A stretch of 64,000 bases of DNA from DASUPK01 sp963804595 (GTDB taxonomy: Bacteria > Actinomycetota > Thermoleophilia > Solirubrobacterales > 70-9): positions 62,001 to 126,000 of the forward strand of contig CAWDQZ010000020.1 in assembly GCA_963804595.1 (NCBI GenBank). The letters are read 5' to 3'. Both the position numbers and the translations under genes were made by a program. Positions 38,190-46,476 of this stretch are shown in pieces; the stretch's first letter is position 1; each line of letters opens with the position of its first letter. The notes beneath the pieces are model-generated. The model had not been told where the DNA came from, ran no database searches, and worked only from the letters and a program-made list of their open reading frames with translations.

Positions 38190-38262
38190 TGCGCCCCCCG
38201 GGACTCGAACCCGGACCGCCGGCTTAAAAGGCCGGAACTCTGACCAGTTGAGTTAGGGGCGC
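38190..38262 (-). tRNA. tRNA-Lys (anticodon TTT)
   Basis: The minus-strand sequence folds as a 73-base cloverleaf. The acceptor GCGCCCC pairs with GGGGCGC plus discriminator A, the anticodon arm is CCGGC-CTTTTAA-GCCGG, and the T arm is CCGGG-TTCGAGT-CCCGG. The loop reads C, T, TTT, A, A, giving anticodon UUU for lysine. The 3' CCA is not encoded. Confidence 0.96.
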
Positions 38263-38310
38263 CAGGCAAGTCTAGGCGTCGCCCCAACGGTGGCTAGAGT
38301 CCCGATTCAG

Positions 38311-38766
38311 ATGAGGATCTCGGCCAAGGTCGACTACGCGGTACGTGCCGCGGTCGAGCTCGCCGCCGCCGGTGGGGAGCCGATCAAGGGCGAAGCGATC
38401 GCCGACGCCCAGGAGATCCCGCTCAAGTTTCTCGAGAACATCCTCGGCGAGCTCAAGCACACCGGCATCGTCGCCAGCCGGCGCGGCGCCCAGGGCGGCT
38501 ATTGGCTGGCCAAGCCGGCAGAGGAGGTCAGCCTCGCGGACATCGTCCGCGCGGTCGAAGGTCCGCTGGCGAGCGTCCGGGGCCAGGGCCCAGAGACCCT
38601 CGACTACAAGGGCGAGGCGGTGCCGCTGCAGAAGGTCTGGATCGCCGTCCGCGCCAACCTCCGCGCGGTTCTGGAGGACACCACCCTCGCCGACGTGGTC
38701 GGCGGAGAGCTGCCCGGGAGGGTGCGTGAGCTGAGCGAGCCGGCGGAAGCCTGGAGCACGCGTTAG
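38311..38766 (+). CDS. Rrf2-family transcriptional regulator (CymR-like, no cysteines)
   Basis: The 151-residue winged-helix regulator starts RISAKVDYAVRAAVELAA, with the recognition helix in IPLKFLENILGELKHTG, then RRGAQGGYWLAKP. It lacks the three cysteines that bind Fe-S in IscR and NsrR, so it resembles CymR, which senses cysteine supply through a partner enzyme. It faces a sulfate ABC transporter operon tail to tail, which fits a role in sulfur assimilation (inference). The ATG at 38311 was chosen because the conserved helix begins there; TAGAGT lies 10 bases upstream. Confidence 0.88.
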   Translation: MRISAKVDYAVRAAVELAAAGGEPIKGEAIADAQEIPLKFLENILGELKHTGIVASRRGAQGGYWLAKPAEEVSLADIVRAVEGPLASVRGQGPETLDYKGEAVPLQKVWIAVRANLRAVLEDTTLADVVGGELPGRVRELSEPAEAWSTR

Positions 38767-38832
38767 CGGTCGTCCTCCGCGACGCGAACGGTGGAGGCTC
38801 GCCGACTCGCTCAGCTCATCGCAACGCCTGCC

Positions 38833-39828
38833 CTAGGCGACCTCCGGTTCCGGGGCCGGACTGCCCGAGCCGTCCGAGCTGAAGACCTTCGTGGACCGCG
38901 GCCGGACGAAGACGATCTGGCCCTCGTTGAGCTCGAGCTGGTCGAGCTCATCGCGGGTGAGCTGCACCGAGAACTGCTCGCCGTCGGTGAGAGTCAGCTC
39001 GATCCTCACCTCGAAGCCGAGGTGAACGATCCGATCGACCATCGCCTCGATCGTCCTGCCATTCGGCTCATGACGGATCTCCACATCATGGGGCCGGACC
39101 CACGCGTTGCCCAGCCGGTGCGCCGGCCCGATGAAGCTCATCACGAACTCCGAGGCGGGGTCCTCGTAGAGGTCGCGCGGACCACCGGACTGCTCGACCT
39201 TGCCGTCGTTCATGACGATGATCTGCTCAGCCACGTCCATCGCCTCCTCCTGATCGTGGGTGACGAAGATCGTCGTCACGTGCACGTCATCGTGTAGGCG
39301 TCTCAGCCAGGTGCGCAGCTCCTGCCGCACCTTGGCGTCCAGCGCTCCGAACGGCTCGTCGAGCAGCAGCACCCGTGGCTCCACGGCGAGCGCCCTGGCG
39401 AGCGCCATCCGCTGGCGCTGTCCACCCGAGAGCTGGTTCGGGAACCGGTTCTCGAAGCCGCGCAGGTGGACGAGCTCGATCAGCTGCTTGACCCGCTCGC
39501 GGATCGTCCCGCTGCCCTCGCCCCGGATCTTGAGGCCGAAGGCGATGTTGTCGAACACGGTCATGTGCTTGAAGGCGGCGTAGTGCTGAAAGACGAAGCC
39601 GACGTTCCGATCCTGCACCGGGGTCTGGGTGTTGTCCTCGCCCGAGATCAGCACCTGACCGGAGTCGGGCTCCTCGAGCCCGGCGATCACGCGCAGCAGC
39701 GTCGACTTGCCGGAGCCGCTCGGGCCGAGCAGAGCCGTCAGGCCGCCATCGGGAACGTCGATGGAGACATCGTCCAGCGCGACGAAATCGCCGAATCGCT
39801 TGGTCACACCGTTCACGGAGATGGCCAT
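38833..39828 (-). CDS. cysA: Sulfate/thiosulfate ABC transporter ATP-binding protein
   Basis: The 331-residue ATPase energises sulfate import. Motifs are Walker A GPSGSGKSTLLR, the Q-loop VFQHYAAFKHMTV, signature LSGGQRQRMALARAL, Walker B VLLLDEPFGALD and the switch VTHDQEEAMD, followed by a C-terminal TOBE-like domain (VRPHDVEI, then IVHLGFEVRIEL). PHDVEI and AFKHMTV segments are typical of the CysA branch. It follows cysW after a 1-base gap; the ATG at 39828 is chosen over upstream in-frame codons because MAISVNGVTKRFG is the natural start. Confidence 0.95.
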   Translation of the reverse strand: MAISVNGVTKRFGDFVALDDVSIDVPDGGLTALLGPSGSGKSTLLRVIAGLEEPDSGQVLISGEDNTQTPVQDRNVGFVFQHYAAFKHMTVFDNIAFGLKIRGEGSGTIRERVKQLIELVHLRGFENRFPNQLSGGQRQRMALARALAVEPRVLLLDEPFGALDAKVRQELRTWLRRLHDDVHVTTIFVTHDQEEAMDVAEQIIVMNDGKVEQSGGPRDLYEDPASEFVMSFIGPAHRLGNAWVRPHDVEIRHEPNGRTIEAMVDRIVHLGFEVRIELTLTDGEQFSVQLTRDELDQLELNEGQIVFVRPRSTKVFSSDGSGSPAPEPEVA

Positions 39829-39829
39829 C

Positions 39830-40726
39830 TCAGGCCTCCTTTTCAATGGGCTGTGGGACGAACACGCCCGGGCCGGGCAGCTCCCGGTCGTCACCCTCCT
39901 CGGCCCCGGCACTCCTTGCCGATCGCCGCTGCAGGAGGTTCATGCTCAAGAGCACGGCAATCGCGAGAAGCGCGAGGACCAGCGCGGCCGCATACGAGCC
40001 GGCCAGGTTGAAGTTGTCGAACTGGTCCTTGACGTAGAGCGGCAGAGTTTGCGTCCCGCCGCTCCCCGAAACGTTTCCGGCGACCACACTGACCGCCCCG
40101 AACTCTCCCAGTGCCCGGGCCGTTGCAAGGACGACGCCGTAGGTAACGCCCCACCTGATCGCGGGCAGGGTGACCCGCCAGAAGGTCTGCCACGGCGTCG
40201 CCCCCAGGGTCTCGGCCGCCTCCTCCTGGTCGGTGCCGATCTCCTGAAGGACCGGCATCACCTCCCGCACCACGAAGGGCAGCGAGACGAAGATCGTCGC
40301 CAGGATCATCCCGGGGAGGGAGAAGATGATCTGGACGCCGTTGCCCATCAGCCACTCCCCGAACCAGCTGTTGCGGGGCGCGTAGACGAGGAACAGGGCC
40401 AGGCCGATGACCACCGGCGAGATCGCAAAGGGCACGTCGATCGCAGCGTTGAGCAGTGCCTTACCGCGAAAGTTCTGACGGACCAGAACGAGCGCCGTGA
40501 TCACGCCGAATGCCGTGTTCAAGGGCACCGCAATCCCGACGCAGACGATCGTCAGCCAGAACGCGTGCAGGCCATCAGGGCTGGTGATCGCGTCGATTGG
40601 CTGGCTCAGCCCGTGCTCGAAGGTCCGGTAGAAGATCATGCCCACGGGTGCCAGGAGCAGGGCGGAGAGGTACAGCAGGACGATCGAGCGGAGCCCGAGC
40701 CGAGAAAGGCGGCTACGCGCGCTCAT
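39830..40726 (-). CDS. cysW: Sulfate ABC transporter permease CysW
   Basis: The 298-residue inner-membrane permease has about six hydrophobic helices and the binding-protein-dependent transport signature (ATARALGEFGAVSVVAGN, with the EAA-like loop EEAAETLGATPWQTFWRVTLP shown here as EEAAETLGATPWQ). NWLMG-like WLMGNGVQIIFSLPG corresponds to the second periplasmic part. It forms a heterodimer with CysT. The start overlaps the cysT end by 14 bases. Confidence 0.92.
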   Translation of the reverse strand: MSARSRLSRLGLRSIVLLYLSALLLAPVGMIFYRTFEHGLSQPIDAITSPDGLHAFWLTIVCVGIAVPLNTAFGVITALVLVRQNFRGKALLNAAIDVPFAISPVVIGLALFLVYAPRNSWFGEWLMGNGVQIIFSLPGMILATIFVSLPFVVREVMPVLQEIGTDQEEAAETLGATPWQTFWRVTLPAIRWGVTYGVVLATARALGEFGAVSVVAGNVSGSGGTQTLPLYVKDQFDNFNLAGSYAAALVLALLAIAVLLSMNLLQRRSARSAGAEEGDDRELPGPGVFVPQPIEKEA

Positions 40727-41552
40727 GCCTGGACCTCCAGCTGGCGAACAGGTTGAGGGCGAAGAGCAGGCCCACGGAGATCGCGAGCAACAGCACGGAG
40801 ACCGCTGCGGCTCCCGACAGGTCGTTGGTCTGAACCCGCCCGAAGATGTACACCGACGCGGCCTCCGTCTTGAAGGGGATATTCCCCGTGAGGAGAACGA
40901 GCGAGCCGAACTCGCCGAGCGCCCGGGCGAAGGCGAGTGCGATGCCGGCGATGATCGCCGGAGCCAGGTTGGGAAGGATGATGCTCCGGAAGATCCGGTG
41001 GTTGGGCGCGCCCAGCGAGGCAGCGGCCTCCTCCATCTCCCGATCGACCTCGATCAGCACCGGTTGCACGGAGCGGACGACGAAGGGAAGCGTGACGAAG
41101 AGGAGGGCCATCACGACGGCCGCCCTGGTGTACGCGACATGCACCCCGATCGGCGAATTGGGCCCGTAGAGGGCGATCAGCGTCAGCCCAGCGACGATCG
41201 TGGGCAGCGCGAACGGCAGATCGATGACCGAGTTGAGCAACCGCTTTCCCCGGAACTCGTCGCGGACGAGGACCCAGGCGATCAGAGTTCCCATCACGGC
41301 ATTGACCGCGACCACGATCAGCGAGGAGATCAGGGTGAGCTTGATCGCCGCGACGGCCTCCTTGTCGGAGATCGCGTCCCAGAAGTGACCGAGCCCTTCG
41401 TCGAACGCCCGGCTGAACACCGCCGCCAGAGGGAGCAGCACGATGAGGCTGATCCACAGCGTGGCGGTGCCGCGCGCAAGCGCCGCACCGCCGAGGGGGA
41501 TCCGGAGACCCGCCCTCGGCGGCCTGGCTACAGCGGTGTCGGCTGACGCCAT
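40713..41552 (-). CDS. cysT: Sulfate ABC transporter permease CysT
   Basis: The 279-residue membrane permease has six hydrophobic helices and the coupling loop EEAAASLGAPNHRIFRSIILP (given as EEAAASLGAP, then RIFRSIILP) followed by ALAFARALGEFGSLVLL. This is the CysT/CysU-like partner of CysW. It is the gene after the binding protein with a 20-base gap. Confidence 0.92.
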   Translation of the reverse strand: MASADTAVARPPRAGLRIPLGGAALARGTATLWISLIVLLPLAAVFSRAFDEGLGHFWDAISDKEAVAAIKLTLISSLIVVAVNAVMGTLIAWVLVRDEFRGKRLLNSVIDLPFALPTIVAGLTLIALYGPNSPIGVHVAYTRAAVVMALLFVTLPFVVRSVQPVLIEVDREMEEAAASLGAPNHRIFRSIILPNLAPAIIAGIALAFARALGEFGSLVLLTGNIPFKTEAASVYIFGRVQTNDLSGAAAVSVLLLAISVGLLFALNLFASWRSRHERA

Positions 41553-41572
41553 CAGCGGCTCGCTCCCAGCGG

Positions 41573-42622
41573 CTAGCTGGTCGGGTTGCCGAGGTCCTTC
41601 TCGGCCTGGATCACCCAGCCGTTGTCGCCGAAGAACGGGTCCGCGACCTTGCTCCAGCCGCCGAACTTGGCGATGGTGAAGAGGCCTGACGGGACCGGGA
41701 ACTTGCTGGCGTTCTTATCCGCGACGGACTTGACAACCGGGCGATAGCCCGCGTCGGCGAAGTCCTGCTGCGCCGGCTCCGTGTAGAGGAAGTCCAGGAA
41801 CTTCTGGGCCTCAGGCGGCGCATCCTTCGTGACAGCGATCGGGTTCTCGATCAGGATCGTGTTGTCGGGTGTGACGTACTCGAGGTCGATGCCCTCCTGC
41901 TTGGCCTGGATCGCCTCGTTCTCGTAGCCGACCAGCACGTCCCCCTTGCCGCTGGAGAACGTCTGCAGCGAGTCACGCGCACTCGAGTCCTGAACGGACG
42001 TATTGGCCAGGACCTGCTTGACGAAGTCCTGCGCCTGGGCGTCGGACTTGCCCTCTGCGATCTGCGACCCGTAGATGGCCATGATGTTCCAGCGCGCTCC
42101 GCCGGAGGTGGCCGGGTTCGGGTCGATCACGTCGACGTCGTCCCGGGCGAGGTCGTCGAAGGACTGGATGTTCTTCGGGTTGCCAGGCCGGACCATCAGG
42201 GTCACGACCGAGTTGGTGACGATGCCCTTGTACTGATTCTGGTTCCAGTTCGAGTCGACGATCCCGGCGTCGACCAGCCGCGTCATGTCGGGCTCGAGGG
42301 AGAACTCGACGACGTCGGCCGGCTGCCCGGATTCGACCGCGCGGCTCTGATCACCGGAAGCTCCAAAGGAATTGGAGAACTCCACGCCATCGCCTTGGGT
42401 CGTGTCCTTGAATCCAGGCTCGAGCTTGTCCTCGTAGGCCTGCTGAGGAGTCGAGTAGGCGACCAGATTGATCGTCCCTGCTCCGCTCGCCGAGCCGCCG
42501 CACGCAGCGATCCCGATCGCCGCGCACAGAGCCGCCAGGGCGAGTCCGATAGATGCGACCGCCCGCCTCGGGCGGCGCCTGTTCTGTGCCTGAGTCATAG
42601 AGGCGTTGTGACCTTTCTTCAT
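41573..42622 (-). CDS. Sulfate/thiosulfate-binding lipoprotein
   Basis: The 349-residue extracytoplasmic solute-binding protein has a lipoprotein signal: a basic start, a hydrophobic core, and the lipobox IGIAACGGS. Mature features include INLVAYSTPQQAYEDKLEPG, FSNSFGASGDQSRAVESGQ (sulfate-contact serines), DPNPATSGGARWNIMAIYG and YLYTEPAQQ-like LDFLYTEPAQQDFADAGYRP, as in Sbp/CysP proteins. The ATG at 42622 has AAGGA 5-6 bases before it; another ATG at 42598 is possible. It heads the sbp-cysT-cysW-cysA operon. Confidence 0.93.
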   Translation of the reverse strand: MKKGHNASMTQAQNRRRPRRAVASIGLALAALCAAIGIAACGGSASGAGTINLVAYSTPQQAYEDKLEPGFKDTTQGDGVEFSNSFGASGDQSRAVESGQPADVVEFSLEPDMTRLVDAGIVDSNWNQNQYKGIVTNSVVTLMVRPGNPKNIQSFDDLARDDVDVIDPNPATSGGARWNIMAIYGSQIAEGKSDAQAQDFVKQVLANTSVQDSSARDSLQTFSSGKGDVLVGYENEAIQAKQEGIDLEYVTPDNTILIENPIAVTKDAPPEAQKFLDFLYTEPAQQDFADAGYRPVVKSVADKNASKFPVPSGLFTIAKFGGWSKVADPFFGDNGWVIQAEKDLGNPTS

Positions 42623-42800
42623 TGGGTTCCTTGACAAGACGGCGGCACGGTAGCAGATTCTCGACTTTCTGGATCAAAAACCTCTTAATTCCCTACCTGT
42701 TTGGGGGAAATGCCAGAAAGCCGCTGGGAAAGGACGCTTTAGGGGATTAGGGACCCGTCCAGCGGGAAGGACTCAGCCGCATGAGGAAGGGGCGCCTGTG

Positions 42801-42884
42801 ATGAGGGCGATGTTCTGGACCTGGATCCTGTTGATCACGGCGGGCCTCGTCTTCTACACCGTGATCGGGCTCGGGCATCACTGA
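42801..42884 (+). CDS. 27-residue small membrane protein
   Basis: The reading frame from the ATG at 42801 to TGA at 42882-42884 gives one hydrophobic helix, beginning MRAMFWTWILLITAGL and ending GLGHH. GGAAGGGG lies upstream as a ribosome-binding site. It ends 7 bases before the DUF6766-like gene. Very short frames like this are easily missed, but the position, the Trp/Leu-rich helix and the spacing make a partner of the membrane protein next door likely. Confidence 0.55.
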   Translation: MRAMFWTWILLITAGLVFYTVIGLGHH

Positions 42885-42891
42885 GGACCCG

Positions 42892-43566
42892 ATGCGCCGC
42901 TTTGTCCGCGATCACTCCCTCTCGCTCTTCTTCCTCGTGATCTTCCTGGCCTCCCTGGTCGGCCTGGCGATCGCCGGACACGCACTCCACAACGACGACG
43001 CGGTCGCCCACCACAGCTCGACGATGTCGTTCTGGCGGTACCTCCGCTCCTCGGACTTCGGCAACGCCGTAATGGAGAACTGGCAGTCGGAGTACCTGCA
43101 GTTCATGCTCTTCATGCTCGCCACGATCTGGCTGGTCGAGCGCGGCTCACCCGAGTCGAAGCCCCCGGGCCAGGAGGGATTGGAGAGCGATCGGAAGCAG
43201 AAGGTCGGCGGTCACGCGCAGGAGGACTCGCCCGAGTGGGCCAAGCCGCGGGGCATCAGGACGTTCCTCTACTCCAACTCGCTGCTGATCGTGATGTCGA
43301 TCATCTTCTTCGGGTCCTGGTTCGCCCAGTCCGTGACCGGCTGGACCACCTACAACGCCGACCAGGTGGGCCACCAGCAGGCAACCGTCACCTGGCTCGG
43401 CTACGTCGGGTCCGCAGACTTCTGGGAGGCGACGCTGGAGAACTGGCAGTCCGAGTTTCTCGCGGTCGGCTCCTTCGTGGCGATCACGGTCTTCCTGCGC
43501 CAGCGCGGCTCCTCGCAGTCGAAGCCGGTCGGAAGCCCCCACGACGCCACCGGCGTCGAGAGTTGA
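42892..43566 (+). CDS. DUF6766-like membrane protein with internal duplication
   Basis: The 224-residue protein has four transmembrane segments in two similar halves. Each half has a hydrophobic helix (LFFLVIFLASLVGLAIAG and LLIVMSIIFFGSWFAQSV), then an outer loop with DFGNAVMENWQSEYLQF or DFWEATLENWQSEFLAV, and a second helix. The repeated ENWQSE box strongly suggests duplication of a two-helix unit. A charged cytoplasmic loop (residues about 84-122) connects them. No activity is known. Confidence 0.72.
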   Translation: MRRFVRDHSLSLFFLVIFLASLVGLAIAGHALHNDDAVAHHSSTMSFWRYLRSSDFGNAVMENWQSEYLQFMLFMLATIWLVERGSPESKPPGQEGLESDRKQKVGGHAQEDSPEWAKPRGIRTFLYSNSLLIVMSIIFFGSWFAQSVTGWTTYNADQVGHQQATVTWLGYVGSADFWEATLENWQSEFLAVGSFVAITVFLRQRGSSQSKPVGSPHDATGVES

Positions 43567-43584
43567 GACGAGCGGGATCGGCGG

Positions 43585-43851
43585 CTAGTCGGCCTTGCCG
43601 CCGCGCCGCTTGATCGCTGCTCGCAGCTGGTCCTTGCCCATTTTCGAGCGGCCCCGGATGTCCAGGCGGGCGGCCTCGCGGTTGAGCTGATCGCGGGTCT
43701 TCGCCTGGCCCTTGCGGACCTTGTTCGCCTCCTTGCCGAGCGCGGTCCTCGTCCGCTTCGGCAGGTTCTTCAGAGTCTGCTTCTTGCGGGCCCCGGCCTG
43801 CGCCTTCCTGACGTTGCGCTTGGCAGCGCCTTGCTGCTTCTGAGTCGCCAT
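43585..43851 (-). CDS. Small basic protein with Rho_N/SAP-like motif
   Basis: This is an 88-residue, strongly basic protein (poly-Lys/Arg/Gln). The C-terminal half, LDIRGRSKMGKDQLRAAI, is the helix-turn-helix core shared by Rho N-terminal and SAP-like nucleic-acid binding modules. The N-terminal half is lysine/alanine rich, like a histone tail. It overlaps the stop of the preceding gene by one base (ATGA). Nucleic-acid binding is likely; a specific role is not known. Confidence 0.72.
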   Translation of the reverse strand: MATQKQQGAAKRNVRKAQAGARKKQTLKNLPKRTRTALGKEANKVRKGQAKTRDQLNREAARLDIRGRSKMGKDQLRAAIKRRGGKAD

Positions 43852-44201
43852 CAGCGACGCCTCCTCTTCTTGCCTTCGACAGCGCCAACCAGCTGGCGCT
43901 TGTTCATCTTCGACCGTCCCTCGATGCCGAGGTGCTTGGCCTCCTCGTAGAGCTGGTCGTAGGTCCGACCGCCGGGCCCGTGACCCGAGCGCAGTCCGCC
44001 TCGCCGATACGAAGAGATGTCCTCGCGCGAGGTCCGGGACGCCTGGCGGGTCTCGCCGGCGCGCGCTCGCTCCTTGTTGACGGTCCGCGCGGCGATCTCC
44101 TCGGCTCGCGCCTCAGAGCGACCCTCCTGCTGCTCGCTCCGCTTGACCTGCTCGTACATCCGCTCCCATTTGCTGCCCTTCTTGACGCCTCTCGGTGGCA
44201 T
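43851..44201 (-). CDS. Basic Rho_N/SAP-like protein (plasmid-stabilisation-like annotation in homologues)
   Basis: The 116-residue protein starts MPPRGVKKGSKWERMYEQV, continues with a highly charged Arg/Glu central helix and a flexible Gly/Ser/Arg stretch, and ends with HLGIEGRSKMNKRQLVGAV followed by a KKRRRR tail. The last motif repeats the RSKM-K-QL core of its neighbour, so the two are related modules. A textbook GGAAGGAGGTAG ribosome-binding site precedes the ATG. Probably it coats or compacts DNA or RNA; unproven. Confidence 0.72.
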   Translation of the reverse strand: MPPRGVKKGSKWERMYEQVKRSEQQEGRSEARAEEIAARTVNKERARAGETRQASRTSREDISSYRRGGLRSGHGPGGRTYDQLYEEAKHLGIEGRSKMNKRQLVGAVEGKKRRRR

Positions 44202-44284
44202 CGCTACCTCCTTCCGCTGTCCTTCACCGCATCGGTTACCCGAGCGCGAGCAGGGCGAACCATCGCCGCTGGTGCGGTTGGTGG

Positions 44285-46376
44285 CTAGAAGAGCTTGGTC
44301 TGCAGGATCTCGGGTCCCGCGGCCTCTTCTGCCCGGCTCTTGCGGCGCGCTTCGAGCCGGGCGCGGCGGCTGTAGCGCGGGTCGTGGGAGAGGTTCGGGG
44401 CGCGGACCAGGTTGCCGATTCGCTTCCGCTCGACGTTTGGCGCGTACGCGCGACCGTCGTAGAGCCTGTCGTAGCGAGGAACCAGATCGGGGCGCGCGGC
44501 GGAGAGCCAGGACATGAAGACCTCCTTCACCCCCGGCCGCAGGTGCAGCGCGATGCCGTTCACAAAGGTCGCCCCCGACTCCTCCGCGATCGAGACGATC
44601 TCGTCCACCAGCTCCGGCGAGTCGTTGATCCCCGGCATCAGCGGCGCGATCAGGACGCCGGACGGAATCCCAGCCTCGTTGAACTTCGCCACCGCCTCCA
44701 GGCGCTTGCGTGGGTGAGGAGTGTGGGGCTCGGTCTCGCGCCAGATCTTCTCGTCGAGCGTCGGCACCGAGAAGTTCACCGCTGACATCCGTGACCTCGG
44801 CGAGCTCGAGGAGTAGATCCAGGTCTCGGAGCACGAGCGGTGACTTGGTCAGGATCGAGGTCGGGGTCTCGGTCTCGAGCAGCGCCTTGATCATGGGAGG
44901 CATCAGCTCGTACTTCCCCTCCGCCCATTGATACGGGTCGGTGTTCGTCCCGAAGGCGATGAGCTCCCGCTTCCAGCTCGGGCGGCCGAGCTCTGCGCGC
45001 AGCAGCTCCGGCACGTTCACCTTGACGACGATCTCGCGCTCGAAATCGCGGCCGGCGTTCAGGTCCAGATACGTGTGGGTGTTGCGGGCGAAGCAGTTGT
45101 GACTCACCACTCCGTTGGCGATGAAGTCACCCGTCCCGGTCGTGATGTCGAAGAGATGCATCGGCCTTGCCGATCGGTTCGATGGCCTCGACTCCGAGCT
45201 TGTGCGTTGCGACTTGAGCGCGGCGCCCTCGATCGACCGCTTGCGAGTGATCGCTGGATCGATCGAGCTGGAAGAACCGCATGCCTGCTTGAGGACCGCC
45301 GGCTGACGAATGTGGGTGAGTCCGTTGGACTGGCCGGTCGAGTCGATCGACGTAGTGGAATCCGAGCCTTCGGAGGCAGTAAGTGATCCAATCAACGATC
45401 ACCGGGTCGGTATTAGCGATGCGGAGAATTCCTGCGCTGCGGCTTCCCTCGGCATCGAAGATGCCGGCCAGGAAGCCCTTGCACCACAATCGGAGCGAGG
45501 GCCGTCGTCGGCCAGGCGGTCGCCTGCCGCTATGGCTGCGACCTGGTCGCGGGCTCTGGTCCGGATGGCCGCGGATTTCTCGCTGATTGCGGCTCGCTGG
45601 CGGCGTGCGCAAAAGAAACTCAGTCGCGACATCCAAGTCGAGTAGGGAGATACTCCGGGCGCGACGGAGGGCCTCGAGGTCTGTCATGGCCAAGACGGAA
45701 GCGAGTGGATGCTTCTGCCGTCGCTCCGTTAGGCGCGGGAATATTCGTAGTGACGCGAGGTGACCATCGCCCGGATCAACCCGCACAGGTAGCCACGGCG
45801 GTAGCTCGGGTGCATCGGCATCCGGGCCGTCGCGCCAACTGGCCGAAACCGATGAGCTTGTTGTTGGTCGTGAGATGTGGCACGTTGCTGCTGGACCCGC
45901 GAAGGTGATCGGTGACGTACTTCCACTTGCCTCGCTCGCGTCAGAAAGCGGTGGTCTCCGCTGGCGATGAGTTCGGTGCCGTCCGCCAGAACAACCCGGT
46001 ACGCCGGCTTGATCGACGACCAGTGGGCCAGACTTCGGTGGTCACGTAGCGCCGATAGTTCCCCGTCAAAGACGGTGCCATAGATGGAATCGCCCACCTG
46101 AATATCCGCGAGGGGCTTATGCCTGCCATCGGCGAGGAGGACGGCGTCCCGGGCGAAGCAGTAGGCACACGCATGGGCGCAGCCTCGAAAGGCGTTGACA
46201 GTCCAGTTGAACGGGAGGAAGTCGCCGGGCACCTTGTTGAGGGCCGACTTGGCCCGGACCTCGTGGAAGTTGATGCCGAGCGCCTCCGGAGCATCGAATG
46301 TCCTGACCCTTTCGACGTCGAGGCCCGGAAGGCTCCGTCCCTTCTCTCTATCGACCTTCTGTGAATCCCAACGCAT
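44285..46376 (-). pseudogene. Rv2578c-like radical SAM protein with an intein, multiply frameshifted
   Basis: The N-terminal extein starts MRWDSQKV and reaches GCAHACAY at residue 72. The next residue should be the third Cys of the CxxxCxxC radical SAM cluster motif, but here an intein follows. After it the extein resumes as CFARNTHTYLDL and LIAFGTNTDPYQWAEG. It needs one further shift near 44789 (extra G in AGCGGTGAAC) to reach SVNFSVPTLDEKIWRE and the C-terminus (IAPLMPGIND). About ten more frame changes lie inside the intein. The intact protein would be a SAM-dependent radical enzyme of unknown substrate. Whether the gene is broken or misassembled cannot be settled here. Confidence 0.78.
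45096..46160 (-). other. Intein with LAGLIDADG-type homing endonuclease, inserted in the radical SAM motif
   Basis: The intein runs from Cys1 (CFARDAVLLADG, splicing block A) to the terminal His-Asn (GVVSHN) before the +1 Cys. Block B is seen as GTELIASGDHRFLTR and block F as LFDITTGTGDFIANGV. Two endonuclease motifs are visible: GYLCGLIR, then GDG after a 1-base gap, and FLAGIFDAEGS. About 355 codons in length. The reading frame changes roughly ten times, for example ERGKWKYVTDHLRG and LTTNNKLIGFG in a second frame, and GGPQAGMRFFQ against DPAITRKRSIEG. Splicing residues (Cys1, His-Asn, Cys+1) are intact. Confidence 0.8.
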
Positions 46377-46464
46377 CGCTTTCCAGTCTTGCAACTCTCG
46401 ATAACTCGACCGAACGTATGTTCGCATACGCGGCGGCGCCTGACTGCCGCGATTGAACGTTGGG

Positions 46465-46470
46465 TAAGAC
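46465..46470 (+). promoter_or_regulatory. Putative leaderless promoter -10 (TAAGAC)
   Basis: TAAGAC is followed by six bases and the GTG of udgX. No Shine-Dalgarno sequence. It departs from TANNNT at the last base, so it is the weakest of this set. Confidence 0.4.
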
Positions 46471-46476
46471 CCCGTT

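Noticed and set aside
42781..42803. Start of the small membrane protein at ATG 42781
   Set aside because: That frame stops after six codons (TGA at 42799); the ATG at 42801 is the usable start.
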